From positions 1 through 64,000 of the forward strand of contig NZ_LBJC01000033.1 of the NCBI RefSeq assembly GCF_004114535.1: a DNA stretch of 64,000 nt. Direction: 5' to 3'. The notes beneath the pieces were generated by a model. It made no database searches and was not told where the DNA came from. It saw nothing but the letters and a program-made list of their open reading frames with translations. How positions within the stretch are numbered: position 1 is the first letter of the stretch; every line of letters begins with the position of its first letter. Positions 32,828-42,000 of this stretch are shown in pieces. A program made the translations under genes and the position numbers. The DNA comes from Bradyrhizobium nanningense. Its GTDB lineage: Bacteria > Pseudomonadota > Alphaproteobacteria > Rhizobiales > Xanthobacteraceae.

Positions 32828-33646
32828 ATGCTGTTCGTCGAGGCCAATGGCGCAAGAATCCCGGCGATCGGGCTCGGGACCTGGGAGCTGAGCGGAAGGC
32901 TTGCCGCGCGCGTGGTCGAGCAGGCGCTGCGGCTCGGCTATCGCCACATCGACACCGCCCAGGTCTACGACAATGAACGCGAGGTCGGCGACGGCTTGCG
33001 CGCCTCGGGCGTGCGGCGCGACGACGTCTTCCTCACCACCAAGGTCTGGACCAACCATTTCGCGCCCCACGATCTCGAGCGCTCGGTCAAGGAGAGCCTG
33101 GCGCGCTTGCGGCTTCCTAGCGTCGACCTGTTGCTGCTGCACTGGCCTAATTCTCACGTGCCGCTGGCGGAGACGCTTGGCGCGCTGTCGCATGCGAAGA
33201 CGATGGGCCTGACCCGCCACATCGGCGTCTCCAATTTCACGGTGGCGCTGATCGAGCAGGCGGTGGCGGCCTCACCGGAGCGGCTCGTCTGCAACCAGGT
33301 CGAATACCACCCTTATCTCGATCAGGCCAAGGTGAGGGCGGCCTGCGACCAGCATGGCCTTGCCCTCGTCGCCTACAGCCCGATCGCCAAGGGGCGCATC
33401 AAGACCGACCAGACGCTGGTCGAGATCGGGCGCACCCACCACAAGACGCCGGCGCAGGTATGCCTGCGCTGGCTGCTGCAACAGAATGTCGCTGCGATCC
33501 CGCGCACCTCGCGCATCGAGCGCCTGTCTGAAAACATCGAGATCTTCGATTTCGAGCTGTCGGAAGACGAGATGAGCCAGATCGCCGCGCTCGCCAATCC
33601 GAAGGGCCGCCTGACCGACTTTGGCTTCGCCCCGAAATGGGATTGA
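32828..33646 (+). CDS. Aldo/keto reductase
   Basis: A 272-residue TIM-barrel reductase with the tetrad Asp and Tyr in DTAQVYDNE, Lys in LTTKVW and His in LLLLHWPN, and the NADPH-binding end IPRTSRIERLSENI. The length and opening IPAIGLGTWEL are typical of 2,5-diketo-D-gluconate reductase-like members (AKR5). GAGGAG lies before the ATG at 32828. A role in detoxifying aldehydes or reducing keto sugars is inferred from the family. Confidence 0.9.
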   Translation: MLFVEANGARIPAIGLGTWELSGRLAARVVEQALRLGYRHIDTAQVYDNEREVGDGLRASGVRRDDVFLTTKVWTNHFAPHDLERSVKESLARLRLPSVDLLLLHWPNSHVPLAETLGALSHAKTMGLTRHIGVSNFTVALIEQAVAASPERLVCNQVEYHPYLDQAKVRAACDQHGLALVAYSPIAKGRIKTDQTLVEIGRTHHKTPAQVCLRWLLQQNVAAIPRTSRIERLSENIEIFDFELSEDEMSQIAALANPKGRLTDFGFAPKWD

Positions 33647-33695
33647 GGGGAGACCGCATTATGCTAACAGCAGGGCGGCAATCCAAGATCTGGCA

Positions 33696-34634
33696 ATGGA
33701 ACTGCGGACAATCATACGGACGGACATTGCAGCGTCGGCGATCGCGCATCTGACGCTGGTGGCGCTGATCATCCTGATCAGCGAAGTCCATCCGTTCCAC
33801 GCTACTCCGCCCGAAACCGTCACGGTGGACATCATCACGCCGGAGCAGGTGAAAGAGGAGGAGGCGAAGGCAGAGGAGAAGGCTCAAGAAGAGGTCAAGG
33901 AAAAGCCGCCGGAGCCCGACCTGAAGCTGCCGAAGCTCGATATCACTGACAAGGCGGATCCAGCGCCAAAACCCGCGGACAAGCCGCAGGCTTCGTCGCA
34001 ACCTTCACCGCAGCCGGCGCTGCAGAAGCCGCCGCAGCCCGCGCAGGCGCCGAAGCCGCGTGAGGCCAACGCGCAGCCGCAACAACAGGCTCCGCCGCAA
34101 CAACAGCCGCCGCAGCAACCCCAGTCGCAGCCGCTACCGCAAATGCCGCCTCAGCCGACGCCCCCGCAGCAGCAGGCTGCGCCGCCGCCGGCCTATCAGG
34201 CGCCGCAGCCTGACGTCACCGTCAAATACGGCGTCATGCTGGGGCTGCCGCCTGAATTGCCGCTGCCGCTGCCGAAAGACGTCGTCCCCAAGGACGATGG
34301 CGGCGACGCCAAGGATTCGATCGGCGCCAAGCTGCCGCCGGAAGTCATCGCCGCGCTTCGCGGTCACTTGCGCAGCTGTGCGAAATTGCCGGCCGGACTT
34401 GCGCCCACCGACAACGTTCACATCAAGCTGCGCACGGTGTTTTCGACCGACGGCACGCTGGCCCGCGAGCCGATCCTGATCGAGGCCCCGCCGTCCGCGA
34501 AAGGCGTGGCCCTCATGAAATCCGCGATGAGCGCGCTGCAGAACTGTCAACCTTACAAGATGCTGCCCGCCAATCTGTACGAGGAATGGAAGGTGCTGGA
34601 CCTGCCGTTCAGCCCGCGGGATTTCGGCGGGTAG
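33696..34634 (+). CDS. TolA/TonB-like envelope protein with Pro/Gln-rich linker
   Basis: A 312-residue protein with one N-terminal membrane helix (SAIAHLTLVALIILISEV) and then a long linker rich in Glu/Lys, then Pro, Gln and Ala (residues about 45-180). The C-terminal domain (about 210-305) has two cysteines, in LRSCAKLP and LQNCQPY, as in the TolA C-terminal domain. Tol-Pal partners are not adjacent, so it may be an orphan paralogue acting in envelope or outer-membrane transport. The GGCAATGG start has a weak ribosome binding site. Confidence 0.8.
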   Translation: MELRTIIRTDIAASAIAHLTLVALIILISEVHPFHATPPETVTVDIITPEQVKEEEAKAEEKAQEEVKEKPPEPDLKLPKLDITDKADPAPKPADKPQASSQPSPQPALQKPPQPAQAPKPREANAQPQQQAPPQQQPPQQPQSQPLPQMPPQPTPPQQQAAPPPAYQAPQPDVTVKYGVMLGLPPELPLPLPKDVVPKDDGGDAKDSIGAKLPPEVIAALRGHLRSCAKLPAGLAPTDNVHIKLRTVFSTDGTLAREPILIEAPPSAKGVALMKSAMSALQNCQPYKMLPANLYEEWKVLDLPFSPRDFGG

Positions 34635-34690
34635 CTCTGGTAGCTCGGGTGGCGTCTTGAAGCCCGGGTGAGCGGCTTGCGCGCCACACT

Positions 34691-34840
34691 CTCGTTGTCG
34701 TGCCCCGGACGCAGCGCAGCGCTCCTTCAGCACTGCGCTGCAGAGCCGGGGCCCATCCATCCGCATTGTACCGTGCGGCCCTTGGGTCCAAGCTCTGCGC
34801 CGCAACGCTCAGCGCGTTGCGGCTGGTCCGGGACACGTAC
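34691..34840. repeat. Dispersed repeat family B, copy 2
   Basis: Starts near CTCGTTGTCGTGCCCCGGACGC and ends near CTGGTCCGGGACACGTAC. It has GAGCCGGGGCCCATC in the middle, matching the reverse complement of copy 1 at 32092-32273. It ends at the 3' end of the DUF599 gene and may serve as its terminator region, since genes on both sides converge there. Confidence 0.72.
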
Positions 34841-34841
34841 G

Positions 34842-35558
34842 TCAATGACCGCGCTTCATCTCCTCATCGCCGTGCACCACCTCCGGCGCCATCGCCGCCC
34901 AGGCGCTGGATGCGAACTGGCGTCGCCAGGTCACGACCACCACGGCGGCGGTGGTGACGAACAGCACCCAGGGGCTGACGAACCAGCCGAGATAGCCGAG
35001 CGCGAAGAAGAAGGCGCGCTGGCCGCGGTTGAAATGGCGGCCGGCGGATTCGAACAGGCGCGAGGTACGGATGACATGGGCTTCCGCCTCCGGCGTGTCG
35101 CGCCGCTCCGCCGGCGGCATGCCGCCGAACAGGATCGCGACGTAGTTGAACAGACGATAGGCCCAGGCGAATTTGAAGAAGGCATAGACACAGATCAGCA
35201 CGAGGCCGACGCATTTCAGCTCCCACATCGCCGGCGACGTACTGAGGTCGATCGGCAGCTTGCTCAGAATCGTGATGGCGTCGTTGGTGGCATGCAGCAG
35301 CGCCAGCGCGCCGCCGAGCGCAAACAGGCTGGTGGAAGCGAAGAAGGCGGTGCCGTTCTGCAGCGAGGCCATGATCTGCATGTCGACCATGCGGGTGTCG
35401 CGGTCGAGCAGGCGGCGGACCCAGACCTCGCGATAGCGGTTCATGCGCGCCGACAGGCTGTCCCGGCCGTAGGCCGAATGCTCCAGCGTCAGGGCGTAGA
35501 CCAGCCATTCGATGATGAAGAAGCCGACGGCGGTGATGTCGACCCAATGCCTGCTCAT
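34842..35558 (-). CDS. DUF599 membrane protein
   Basis: A 238-residue inner-membrane protein with about four hydrophobic helices and the DUF599 opening (IIEWLVYALTLEHSAYG), a conserved LNRYREVWV-like segment (MNRYREVWVRRL) and the NRGQRAFFFALGYLGWF region. The function of DUF599 is unknown. The ATG at 35558 has GAGGAGAG upstream. Confidence 0.85.
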   Translation of the reverse strand: MSRHWVDITAVGFFIIEWLVYALTLEHSAYGRDSLSARMNRYREVWVRRLLDRDTRMVDMQIMASLQNGTAFFASTSLFALGGALALLHATNDAITILSKLPIDLSTSPAMWELKCVGLVLICVYAFFKFAWAYRLFNYVAILFGGMPPAERRDTPEAEAHVIRTSRLFESAGRHFNRGQRAFFFALGYLGWFVSPWVLFVTTAAVVVVTWRRQFASSAWAAMAPEVVHGDEEMKRGH

Positions 35559-35678
35559 CTCTCTCTCCTCGGAAGCCGCCACGATTGCCACGCGTGACGG
35601 GGCGCGGCAACGATTGATTGGCGGCAGGCGATGGCGTTAAAAGCGGCGCTTCAAAGCGTTTCGGGAAGGACTGATGAC

Positions 35679-36353
35679 ATGGCTGCGCTGAAACTCGCGA
35701 TCGGCAACAAGAACTACTCGTCATGGTCGATGCGGCCCTGGCTCGCGCTTCGCGCCAACGACATCCCGTTCGTGGAGACGCTGATTCCGCTCTACACCGA
35801 CAATCCCGCGGACAAGGAGCAGATCCTGTCCTTCAGCCGCGCCGGCAAAGTGCCGGTGCTGGTCGACGGCGACGTCACGGTGTGGGATTCGCTCGCCATC
35901 ATCGAATACATCGCCGAGCGCTATCCGGAAGTGAAGCTGTGGCCCGACGACGTCGCCGCGCGCGCGCAGGCCCGATCGGTGTGCGCCGAGATGCATTCCG
36001 GCTTCGTGGCGCTGCGCGGCGAATGCGGCATGAACCTGCATCGGCCGATCCGCCCCGTGGCGCTCTCCGCGGACGCCAAGGCCAACGTCGCGCGCATCGA
36101 GGAGATCTGGCGCGAGTGCCGCACGGGCTATGGGGCCAAGGGTTCGTCCAAGGGTCCGTTCCTGTTCGGCCGCTTCGGCGCGGCGGACGCGATGTACGCG
36201 CCGGTCGTGCACCGCTTGCGCACCTACGCGATCGACGTCGCGCCGGACACCAAGGTCTACATGGAGACGATGATGGCGCTGCCCGCGTTCCAGGAATGGA
36301 CCCGTGACGGGCTCGCCGAAACGCTGGTCATCTCCAAGTTCGAGGACGCTTGA
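35679..36353 (+). CDS. Glutathione S-transferase family protein
   Basis: A 224-residue GST. The N-terminal thioredoxin-like domain has YSSWSMRPWLAL with the active-site Ser or Tyr, a FSRAGKVPVL cis-Pro segment and the WDSLAIIEY glutathione-binding motif; the C-terminal helical domain includes PFLFGRFGAADAMYAP with the N-capping motif. GGAAGGA lies 8 bases upstream of the ATG. Substrate unknown. It belongs to the group close to zeta and beta GSTs, common in rhizobia. Confidence 0.9.
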   Translation: MAALKLAIGNKNYSSWSMRPWLALRANDIPFVETLIPLYTDNPADKEQILSFSRAGKVPVLVDGDVTVWDSLAIIEYIAERYPEVKLWPDDVAARAQARSVCAEMHSGFVALRGECGMNLHRPIRPVALSADAKANVARIEEIWRECRTGYGAKGSSKGPFLFGRFGAADAMYAPVVHRLRTYAIDVAPDTKVYMETMMALPAFQEWTRDGLAETLVISKFEDA

Positions 36354-36646
36354 TCGCCGGGTCCCCCAGGTCCGCTGGCCGCGTGTCGGCCGGCGGCGCG
36401 CCGGTCCGGAAATTGACCGGAGGCCAGGGATCCCCGGCCTGCGACTCGCCCGCCCGAACGAGCGGCCCGGGCGGTATCATCGGCCCGCTGGTTCGATCTC
36501 TATCATTTTGAAAAGACTGCAAAATTTACTCGTTTGCCATGCGGGCATGGCGCTGGCCAAAACCGTCGGCCGCGTGCTATACAGCGCCTGGGTTTCCGGC
36601 CGGCCGTCGTAGTGGGACCATGGGCGAGGCAGGCGTTGTTTGAGTG
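36354..36646. other. Intergenic stretch with one near-perfect palindrome
   Basis: No gene is supported. A 20-base near-palindrome (AGGCCAGGGATCCCCGGCCT) lies at 36421-36440, 68 bases after the GST stop, and could end that transcript. The remainder is ordinary GC-rich intergenic DNA that must carry the promoter of the next small gene. Confidence 0.4.
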
Positions 36647-36850
36647 ATGGAGAGGGTGTTGAAGCACAAATTCCCGATTGGAGCGCGCGTATTGTTCACG
36701 GCGAGCAACGTCGCGCGTCCCGCTGCCAGCGGCTCGTACGAGGTCATCCGCCTGCTGCCGACCGACGGCGACGACTGCCAGTATCGGATCAAGAGCTCGA
36801 CCGAAGCCTTCGAACGCGTTGCCAAGGAAAGCCAGCTCGCGCTGTCCTGA
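36647..36850 (+). CDS. Small conserved hypothetical protein
   Basis: A 67-residue soluble protein starting at ATG 36647 (a GTG one codon earlier is possible). It has the pattern HKFPIGARVLF, then SYEVIRLLPTDGDD, CQYRIKSS and FERVAKESQLA, which looks like a small beta-barrel of the SH3 type. I recall proteins of this type in Bradyrhizobium and its relatives in several copies. Function unknown. Confidence 0.7.
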   Translation: MERVLKHKFPIGARVLFTASNVARPAASGSYEVIRLLPTDGDDCQYRIKSSTEAFERVAKESQLALS

Positions 36851-37021
36851 GGCCAGCTCACGCTCCTGAAGGCTGACGCACCTCGCATGGGTGCCATCCG
36901 GAATTGTGTCCTGCCGCCGTTAAAAGGCCCGCTTCACCTTCAAAAGGTGGGCCGGGGCAGCTGCCGACTCGCGGTGCTCGCTTGACCATTCGCTCTCTGC
37001 TCGCGTGAGGGGACGTCGCGC

Positions 37022-38029
37022 ATGAACTGGGCATGGGCCACTTCGCTCGACCAAATCTGGCGCTCACCGGCCTTTCCGATGTGGATGACGCTGGCCGCTG
37101 CAGGATTCTTCGGATTGATCCTGCTGATTACGCTGCTGCGCGCCGAGAAGTCGGTCGCCAACGGCGCCCTGACCGTGATTTCGCTGCTCTCCATCGCGAT
37201 CGCCGGAGCCGCCACCGTGCGCGTCTATGGACCGGCGGGGCCGGACACGCCGGTCGAGGCGCGCGCGCAAGGTGCGGTCGTCGCCAGTCTGCCGGCGCTG
37301 TCCTGCCTTGACGATCTCGCCGGCGATGCCGTGGCCATCGGCTGCGAGAAGGCATTGTTCGGCTCGCCGGATGCCGTGGCTTCGGCCGTGTCCTACACCG
37401 CGGCCCGGATCGACCGGCTGATGGCGCTCGGTGATGCCGCGACTGCCGAGAAGAGCCTGACGGCGGACATGAAGGTGCTGCGCAAGGCGCTGGAGCGCGA
37501 TCGCTACGGCCTTGTGGCGCAGGTGCTGGTCGTGCGCGACGGCTGTACCCAGTTCGATTGTGCCGCGTTCCGCTCGCTGACCGACCAGCAGCAGGTCGCT
37601 GCCAACATGGATTCCCGTCTCTACGACACGCTGGTCGCGCGCCATGCGCCGACCTGGAACGCGCCCGCGATGGCGACGGCGCCAGCAGCGCTGCCACCGA
37701 CGGCGGCGCTTGCGGGTCTGCCGCCTTCGATGCCGACGGGCAAGCCGACCAACGCGGAGTTCCCGAGCGCCTCGTCGACGCCGCCGGTGAGCATCATGAA
37801 TCCGGAGCCCGCGGCGACGACGCGGCAGGCGGCCCCTGCCGCGAACGCAGCGGCAGCGCCGGCCGCTTCGCGCGCACCGGCCGCGACCTCGGCACAGGCC
37901 TCGGCTCCTGCGGCACCTGCTGCGAAGAGGCCGCCGGCTCCGAAGGCTGCGCGTGCCCCCGCCGCGCCGGTTCCGCTCGCGCCCCCGCCGGCGTCGGCTG
38001 CGGCTCCTGCGGCTGCGGATAACGAGTAG
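37022..38029 (+). CDS. Membrane-anchored hypothetical protein with Ala/Pro-rich tail
   Basis: A 335-residue protein. Two hydrophobic helices at the N-terminus (TLAAAGFFGLILLITLL, LTVISLLSIAIAGAAT), then a soluble domain with five cysteines (residues about 80-205), then a low-complexity tail of Ala, Pro and Ser from about residue 225. GAGGGG precedes the ATG. Ala/Pro-rich extensions of this sort often cross the periplasm. Not a recognised family. Confidence 0.7.
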   Translation: MNWAWATSLDQIWRSPAFPMWMTLAAAGFFGLILLITLLRAEKSVANGALTVISLLSIAIAGAATVRVYGPAGPDTPVEARAQGAVVASLPALSCLDDLAGDAVAIGCEKALFGSPDAVASAVSYTAARIDRLMALGDAATAEKSLTADMKVLRKALERDRYGLVAQVLVVRDGCTQFDCAAFRSLTDQQQVAANMDSRLYDTLVARHAPTWNAPAMATAPAALPPTAALAGLPPSMPTGKPTNAEFPSASSTPPVSIMNPEPAATTRQAAPAANAAAAPAASRAPAATSAQASAPAAPAAKRPPAPKAARAPAAPVPLAPPPASAAAPAAADNE

Positions 38030-38071
38030 TTCGGCATTCCAAATGCGGTGCTGCCCGGCTAATGCTTGGGC

Positions 38072-38512
38072 ATGCCGCTACATCTGATCAAGCTCGCCGT
38101 CGGCTGCGACTCCGTCAAGGAATTGAAGGGGTGGATCGCCGAACGGATGCAGACCGCCAAGAAGAAGGGGCTGCCGCAACATCACATCCACATCACCCGC
38201 ATGGTCCCCAAGCGCGACGCCGAGATCCTCGCGGGCGGGTCGCTCTACTGGGTGATCAAGGGCGAGGTCGCCGCGCGGGAAAAGATCATCGGCATCGAGC
38301 CGTTCCGCGACAAGGACGGTATCGGGCGCTGCCGCATCGTGATGCAGCCGAAAGTGATCTCGGTATCGCCGCGGCCGATGCGCCCGTTCCAGGGCTGGCG
38401 CTATCTCACCGAGGATTCCGTGCCGCCCGATCTCGGCAAGTCCGCTGCAGGCTCGATCGCGGCGATGCCGGAGCCGATGCGGCGCGAATTGCGCGATCTG
38501 GGTCTGCTCTAA
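38072..38512 (+). CDS. DUF1489 family protein
   Basis: A 146-residue protein starting at MPLHLIKLAVGCDSV; a TTG two codons earlier could also be used. It matches DUF1489 (IHITRMVPKRDAEILAGGSL, YWVIKGEVAAREKI, PFQGWRYL). The family is widespread in Alphaproteobacteria and of unknown function. The stop codon lies at the first bases of a dispersed repeat (38511-38600). Confidence 0.85.
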   Translation: MPLHLIKLAVGCDSVKELKGWIAERMQTAKKKGLPQHHIHITRMVPKRDAEILAGGSLYWVIKGEVAAREKIIGIEPFRDKDGIGRCRIVMQPKVISVSPRPMRPFQGWRYLTEDSVPPDLGKSAAGSIAAMPEPMRRELRDLGLL

Positions 38513-38600
38513 GCATGATCCGGAAAAGTGCGCTGCGGTTTTCCGAAGAGATCATGCTCAAACAATAAGCTGAAGCGCGATGATGTCATCGCGCTTCAGA
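38511..38600. repeat. Dispersed palindromic repeat family C, copy 1
   Basis: Begins AGCATGATCCGGAAAAGTG with the inverted partner TTTTCCGAAGAGATCATGC, followed by CAAACAA and then a perfect 13-bp hairpin (38571-38598, TGAAGCGCGATGA / TCATCGCGCTTCA). The second copy is at 58172-58274. It begins within the stop codon of the DUF1489 gene and ends 10 bases before the convergent panC, so it probably doubles as a two-way terminator. Confidence 0.88.
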
Positions 38601-38609
38601 CTCCTATCT

Positions 38610-39461
38610 TCAGACTCCTATATTGTCGATCAGCCGCGTGCTGCCGAGCTTGGCCGCGACCAGGATCCGCAACGGGCCCTCCTTGCGCGAGGCGACTTGC
38701 GCCAGCGTCTCGGCATGGCGGACCTCGTAATAGTCGAGCGCAAAGCCCGCCGCCTTGATCATCTCGGCGCCGCCGGCCATCGCAGGTGCGATGGCGTCGC
38801 CGGCCTTGATCCGCCGCGAGCTCTCTTTCATGGCACGGTAAAGGATGGGGGCGGTCTGCCGCTCCTCGGGCGACAGATAGACGTTGCGGGAGGACATCGC
38901 GAGTCCGTCGCGCTCGCGCACGGTGCGCGAGCCGATCACCTTGACGCCGAGATCGAGGTCGCGCGCCATCTGCGTCACCACCCGCAACTGCTGAAAGTCC
39001 TTTTCGCCGAAGATTGCGAAGTCCGGCCGGCACTGCGTGAACAGCTTGCCGACGACTGTGGCGACGCCGCCGAAGAAATGCGGGCGGAAGCGATCCTCGA
39101 GGCCGGCGAGCGCCGGCCCCTCCGGCACGATTCGGGTGGCGAAGCCCTCCGGATACATCGCCTTGACGTCCGGATGCCAGACGATGTCGACGTCCTCGGC
39201 CGCGAGCTTGGCGATGTCGGCCTTCCAGGTGCGCGGATAGGCGCCGAAATCCTCGGTCGGGGCGAACTGGGTCGGGTTGACGAAGATCGAGACCACGACG
39301 CGGCTGGCGCGCCGCTTGGCGAGGCGGACGAGAGACACATGTCCGTCATGGAGGGCCCCCATGGTCGGGACCAGCGCGATCGTGGCCTTTCGCTTGCGAA
39401 GAGTGTCGACGGTGCGGCGCAAGGTTGGGACCGTGCGGGCGATCAAGGGGCTTGATGACAT
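38610..39461 (-). CDS. panC: Pantothenate synthetase PanC
   Basis: A 283-residue ATP-dependent ligase that joins pantoate and beta-alanine, the last step of pantothenate (vitamin B5) synthesis. The nucleotidyltransferase HxGH site is in MGALHDGHVSLV, with FVNPTQF and the MSSRNVYLS loop that replaces KMSKS. Full length. No panB is adjacent in this window. Upstream is a 281-base interval shared with the divergent mipZ promoter. Confidence 0.95.
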   Translation of the reverse strand: MSSSPLIARTVPTLRRTVDTLRKRKATIALVPTMGALHDGHVSLVRLAKRRASRVVVSIFVNPTQFAPTEDFGAYPRTWKADIAKLAAEDVDIVWHPDVKAMYPEGFATRIVPEGPALAGLEDRFRPHFFGGVATVVGKLFTQCRPDFAIFGEKDFQQLRVVTQMARDLDLGVKVIGSRTVRERDGLAMSSRNVYLSPEERQTAPILYRAMKESSRRIKAGDAIAPAMAGGAEMIKAAGFALDYYEVRHAETLAQVASRKEGPLRILVAAKLGSTRLIDNIGV

Positions 39462-39742
39462 CAGGACTCGGCAGGGTTGGGAATCGGCGCGGTGTGATCT
39501 GCGCCCAGGGCGACTAACCTTAACAAGCAGCGATCATGGACGCCATGCATGCGGATGCGGCACAGCATCCCGCGCAAGGCCGCACGACATCGCGACATTG
39601 TAGACTGGATCACAGACGAAGATTGGCGCCGCGATTCATGATGAAGAACGGCGCAGTACGATTTGCATTGCCTGTCACGCATTTCACTTGACCGCAGACG
39701 CGGCCAACTCGAAGATATTCATCAGGGGTGTTGAGGATCGCC

Positions 39743-40666
39743 ATGCTTGTGCAGGCTAGCCAAGGCCAATCCGGCTCGGCGCATGTGGTCGTGCTCGGCA
39801 ACGAGAAGGGCGGCTCCGGCAAGTCGACCACCGCCCTGCACATCGCGGTTGCGCTCCTGAAGGCTGGCCAGCGCGTCGCCACCATCGACCTCGACTGCCG
39901 TCAGCAGAGCTTTACCCGCTACATCGGCAACCGCGCCGCCTGGGCGCGCCGCACCAAGCTCGACCTCGAACTGCCGGTTCATCGCTGCATCAAGCTCGGC
40001 GAGACCATGCAGATCGCCGAGAACGAGAATTCCGAGTTCCAGCAGTTCATGGAGGCGGTCTCGGCGGTCGAGAGCAGCTTCGACTTCATCGTCATCGATA
40101 CGCCGGGGACCGACAGCTACCTGATGCGGCTTGCGCATTCGATGGCCGACACGCTGGTCACGCCGATCAACGACAGCTTCCTCGATTTCGACGTGCTCGG
40201 TACCGTCGATCCCGCGAGCTACGCGGTGACGGGCGAGAGCCATTACGCAGAGATGGTGCGCGACGTCAGGCGCAAGCGCCGCCAGCTCGACGGTTCGACC
40301 ACCGACTGGATCGTCGTGCGCAACCGCCTGTCGATGCTCGGCTCCCGCAACAAGCAGCTGGTCGCCGAGGGGCTGAAGGATCTCTCGCTGCGGCTCGGCT
40401 TCCGCTACGTCGATGGCTTCGCCGAACGGGTCATCTACCGCGAATTTTTCCCGCGCGGCCTGACCGCCCTCGACGAGATCGACGAGGTCACGCTCGGCAT
40501 GCGGCCAAATCTCGGCCATCTCACCGCGCGGGAAGAAGTGACGAGCCTGCTTCGTCAGCTCAAGCTGCCGCTCGACGAACGCGGCCGCCGCCGCGCCGCC
40601 AACCGGGCCGAGTGGTTCAACCAGGTCGACAAGCCGCTCGAAGTCCACGACATCCTGGGCGCCTGA
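39743..40666 (+). CDS. mipZ: MipZ-type ParA-like ATPase, division-site positioning
   Basis: A 307-residue P-loop ATPase of the MipZ subfamily. The deviant Walker A is NEKGGSGKSTT at the start, Walker A-prime follows at IDLDCRQ and switch II at DTPGTD; the NRLSMLGSRNKQLV and FPRGLTALDE segments are typical of MipZ. It binds the ParB-marked chromosome poles and inhibits FtsZ there, so the division ring forms at midcell. The ATG at 39743 has GAGGATC 6 bases upstream; a GTG at 39728 is less likely. Confidence 0.93.
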   Translation: MLVQASQGQSGSAHVVVLGNEKGGSGKSTTALHIAVALLKAGQRVATIDLDCRQQSFTRYIGNRAAWARRTKLDLELPVHRCIKLGETMQIAENENSEFQQFMEAVSAVESSFDFIVIDTPGTDSYLMRLAHSMADTLVTPINDSFLDFDVLGTVDPASYAVTGESHYAEMVRDVRRKRRQLDGSTTDWIVVRNRLSMLGSRNKQLVAEGLKDLSLRLGFRYVDGFAERVIYREFFPRGLTALDEIDEVTLGMRPNLGHLTAREEVTSLLRQLKLPLDERGRRRAANRAEWFNQVDKPLEVHDILGA

Positions 40667-41006
40667 GGCGGTATATCGCTACTTCCGATCGATCTAACCG
40701 GCCGATTCCTCAGGGAACCGGAGCCGCGTTTGGCCGTTTTCATCCTACGCATACGCGAAATTGAACCCGATCCTGACCGGTTGCGTCGGATAGTGAGATA
40801 CACCCTAACGTAGCCGTGGAAAAACAGGGTGCCTAGAAAACGTGTGCGCCGCACAACGAAAGAGCTGCCGGTTCACAATATTTGGCCTTCCTGTCACGCG
40901 CCTGTGACATATATTAGCGAATAGGCGACCAGGGGACGAAGAGCCCCGGAAGAACACGATTTTCAACAGGGATTCAGGCCGCAAACGCCTGAGGCTGAGG
41001 ACGAAA
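40667..41006. promoter_or_regulatory. mipZ-hydrolase intergenic region with inverted repeats
   Basis: No gene is supported in this stretch. It has two candidate regulatory dyads: TGTCAC-N6-GTGACA at 40892-40909 and TCAGGC-N7-GCCTGA at 40974-40992, the latter just before the GAGGAC ribosome binding site of the hydrolase gene. Neither matches a specific regulator that I can name. Confidence 0.4.
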
Positions 41007-41867
41007 ATGAAGCGTGGAATTGCCGTTCTGGTTTCGGTCAGTGCCCTCTGCGGCATCGCCTATTTCACGGCGAGCAAGTGGGCAATCAAGCACGAGACCA
41101 TCACCTTCTACGACGCCTCTCGGGACAATCGTCCGGTGCCCGTCGACATCGCGGTGCGCCGCGACAAGGAAATGCAGGCCAATGCCGGCATGATCACGCT
41201 GCCGGTCGCAGTGATCAATCACGGCAACACCGTCAAGAACACCGAATACGGCTTCCTCGCGAACATCTTCGCTGCGCGCGGCTACATGGTCGTGAGCCCG
41301 CAGCACGATTTGCCGACGGATCCTCCGATGGTCACCAAGCCCGGCGAGCTCTATGTCGGCCGGCTGCCGCAGATCCTGCGCGGCGTTGCCAACATCCATC
41401 TCGCGATGCAGGAGTTGAAGAAGGTTCAGCCCAACGCCGACTACGCCAGGGTGACGATGGTCGGCCACTCCATGGGCGGCGACATCACGATGTATTTTGC
41501 CAAGCAGTATCCGGATGAGGTCAAGAAAGTCGTCACACTTGACAATCTGCGCGTGCCCTTCGTCACCGCCGGCAAGTTCAAGATCCTGTCGTTCCGCTCG
41601 CAGGATCCGCAGTTCAAGACCGATGCGGGCGTTCTCCCGACCGACGAGGAATGCGAGAAGGCGGGTATCCAGGTTGTGAAGACCGAATTCCAGCATAATG
41701 ACATGCGCGACACCGGTCCGGATGTCGCCAAGAACTCGATCCAGGGCATGCTCGACAAATTCCTGAGCGTGACCGACAGCGAGATCGCGCCGGTCGACAC
41801 GCAATCGTCGCCGCCCAACATCCTCGAGCCTGGTCCGGTCGCGCTGATGGCGCCTGCCAAGAGCTAA
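41007..41867 (+). CDS. Secreted alpha/beta hydrolase
   Basis: A 286-residue exported hydrolase. Signal peptide or anchor at residues 1-22 (GIAVLVSVSALCGIAYF), then an alpha/beta hydrolase fold with the nucleophile elbow GHSMGG near residue 157 and a conserved HG loop (VINHGN). It resembles serine esterases of the poly(3-hydroxybutyrate) or dienelactone type, but substrate is not evident. GAGGAC precedes the ATG and a strong terminator follows the stop. Confidence 0.85.
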   Translation: MKRGIAVLVSVSALCGIAYFTASKWAIKHETITFYDASRDNRPVPVDIAVRRDKEMQANAGMITLPVAVINHGNTVKNTEYGFLANIFAARGYMVVSPQHDLPTDPPMVTKPGELYVGRLPQILRGVANIHLAMQELKKVQPNADYARVTMVGHSMGGDITMYFAKQYPDEVKKVVTLDNLRVPFVTAGKFKILSFRSQDPQFKTDAGVLPTDEECEKAGIQVVKTEFQHNDMRDTGPDVAKNSIQGMLDKFLSVTDSEIAPVDTQSSPPNILEPGPVALMAPAKS

Positions 41868-41909
41868 TGCCCTAAGCCGACGCTCTTCCTCGTCGTCCGT
41901 CACGTTCTC

Positions 41910-41943
41910 AAAGCCCCCGCCGGTCTCCGCCCGCGGGGGCTTT
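41910..41943 (+). terminator. Rho-independent terminator after the hydrolase
   Basis: An 11-bp perfect stem AAAGCCCCCGC / GCGGGGGCTTT with a 12-base loop, followed by GCGCATT. The built-in A/T ends support a two-way terminator. Confidence 0.8.
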
Positions 41944-42000
41944 GCGCATTGACCGGGCCTCCCGCGCTGACCACATTAGCTGTCCACGCAGGGTCAAGGA

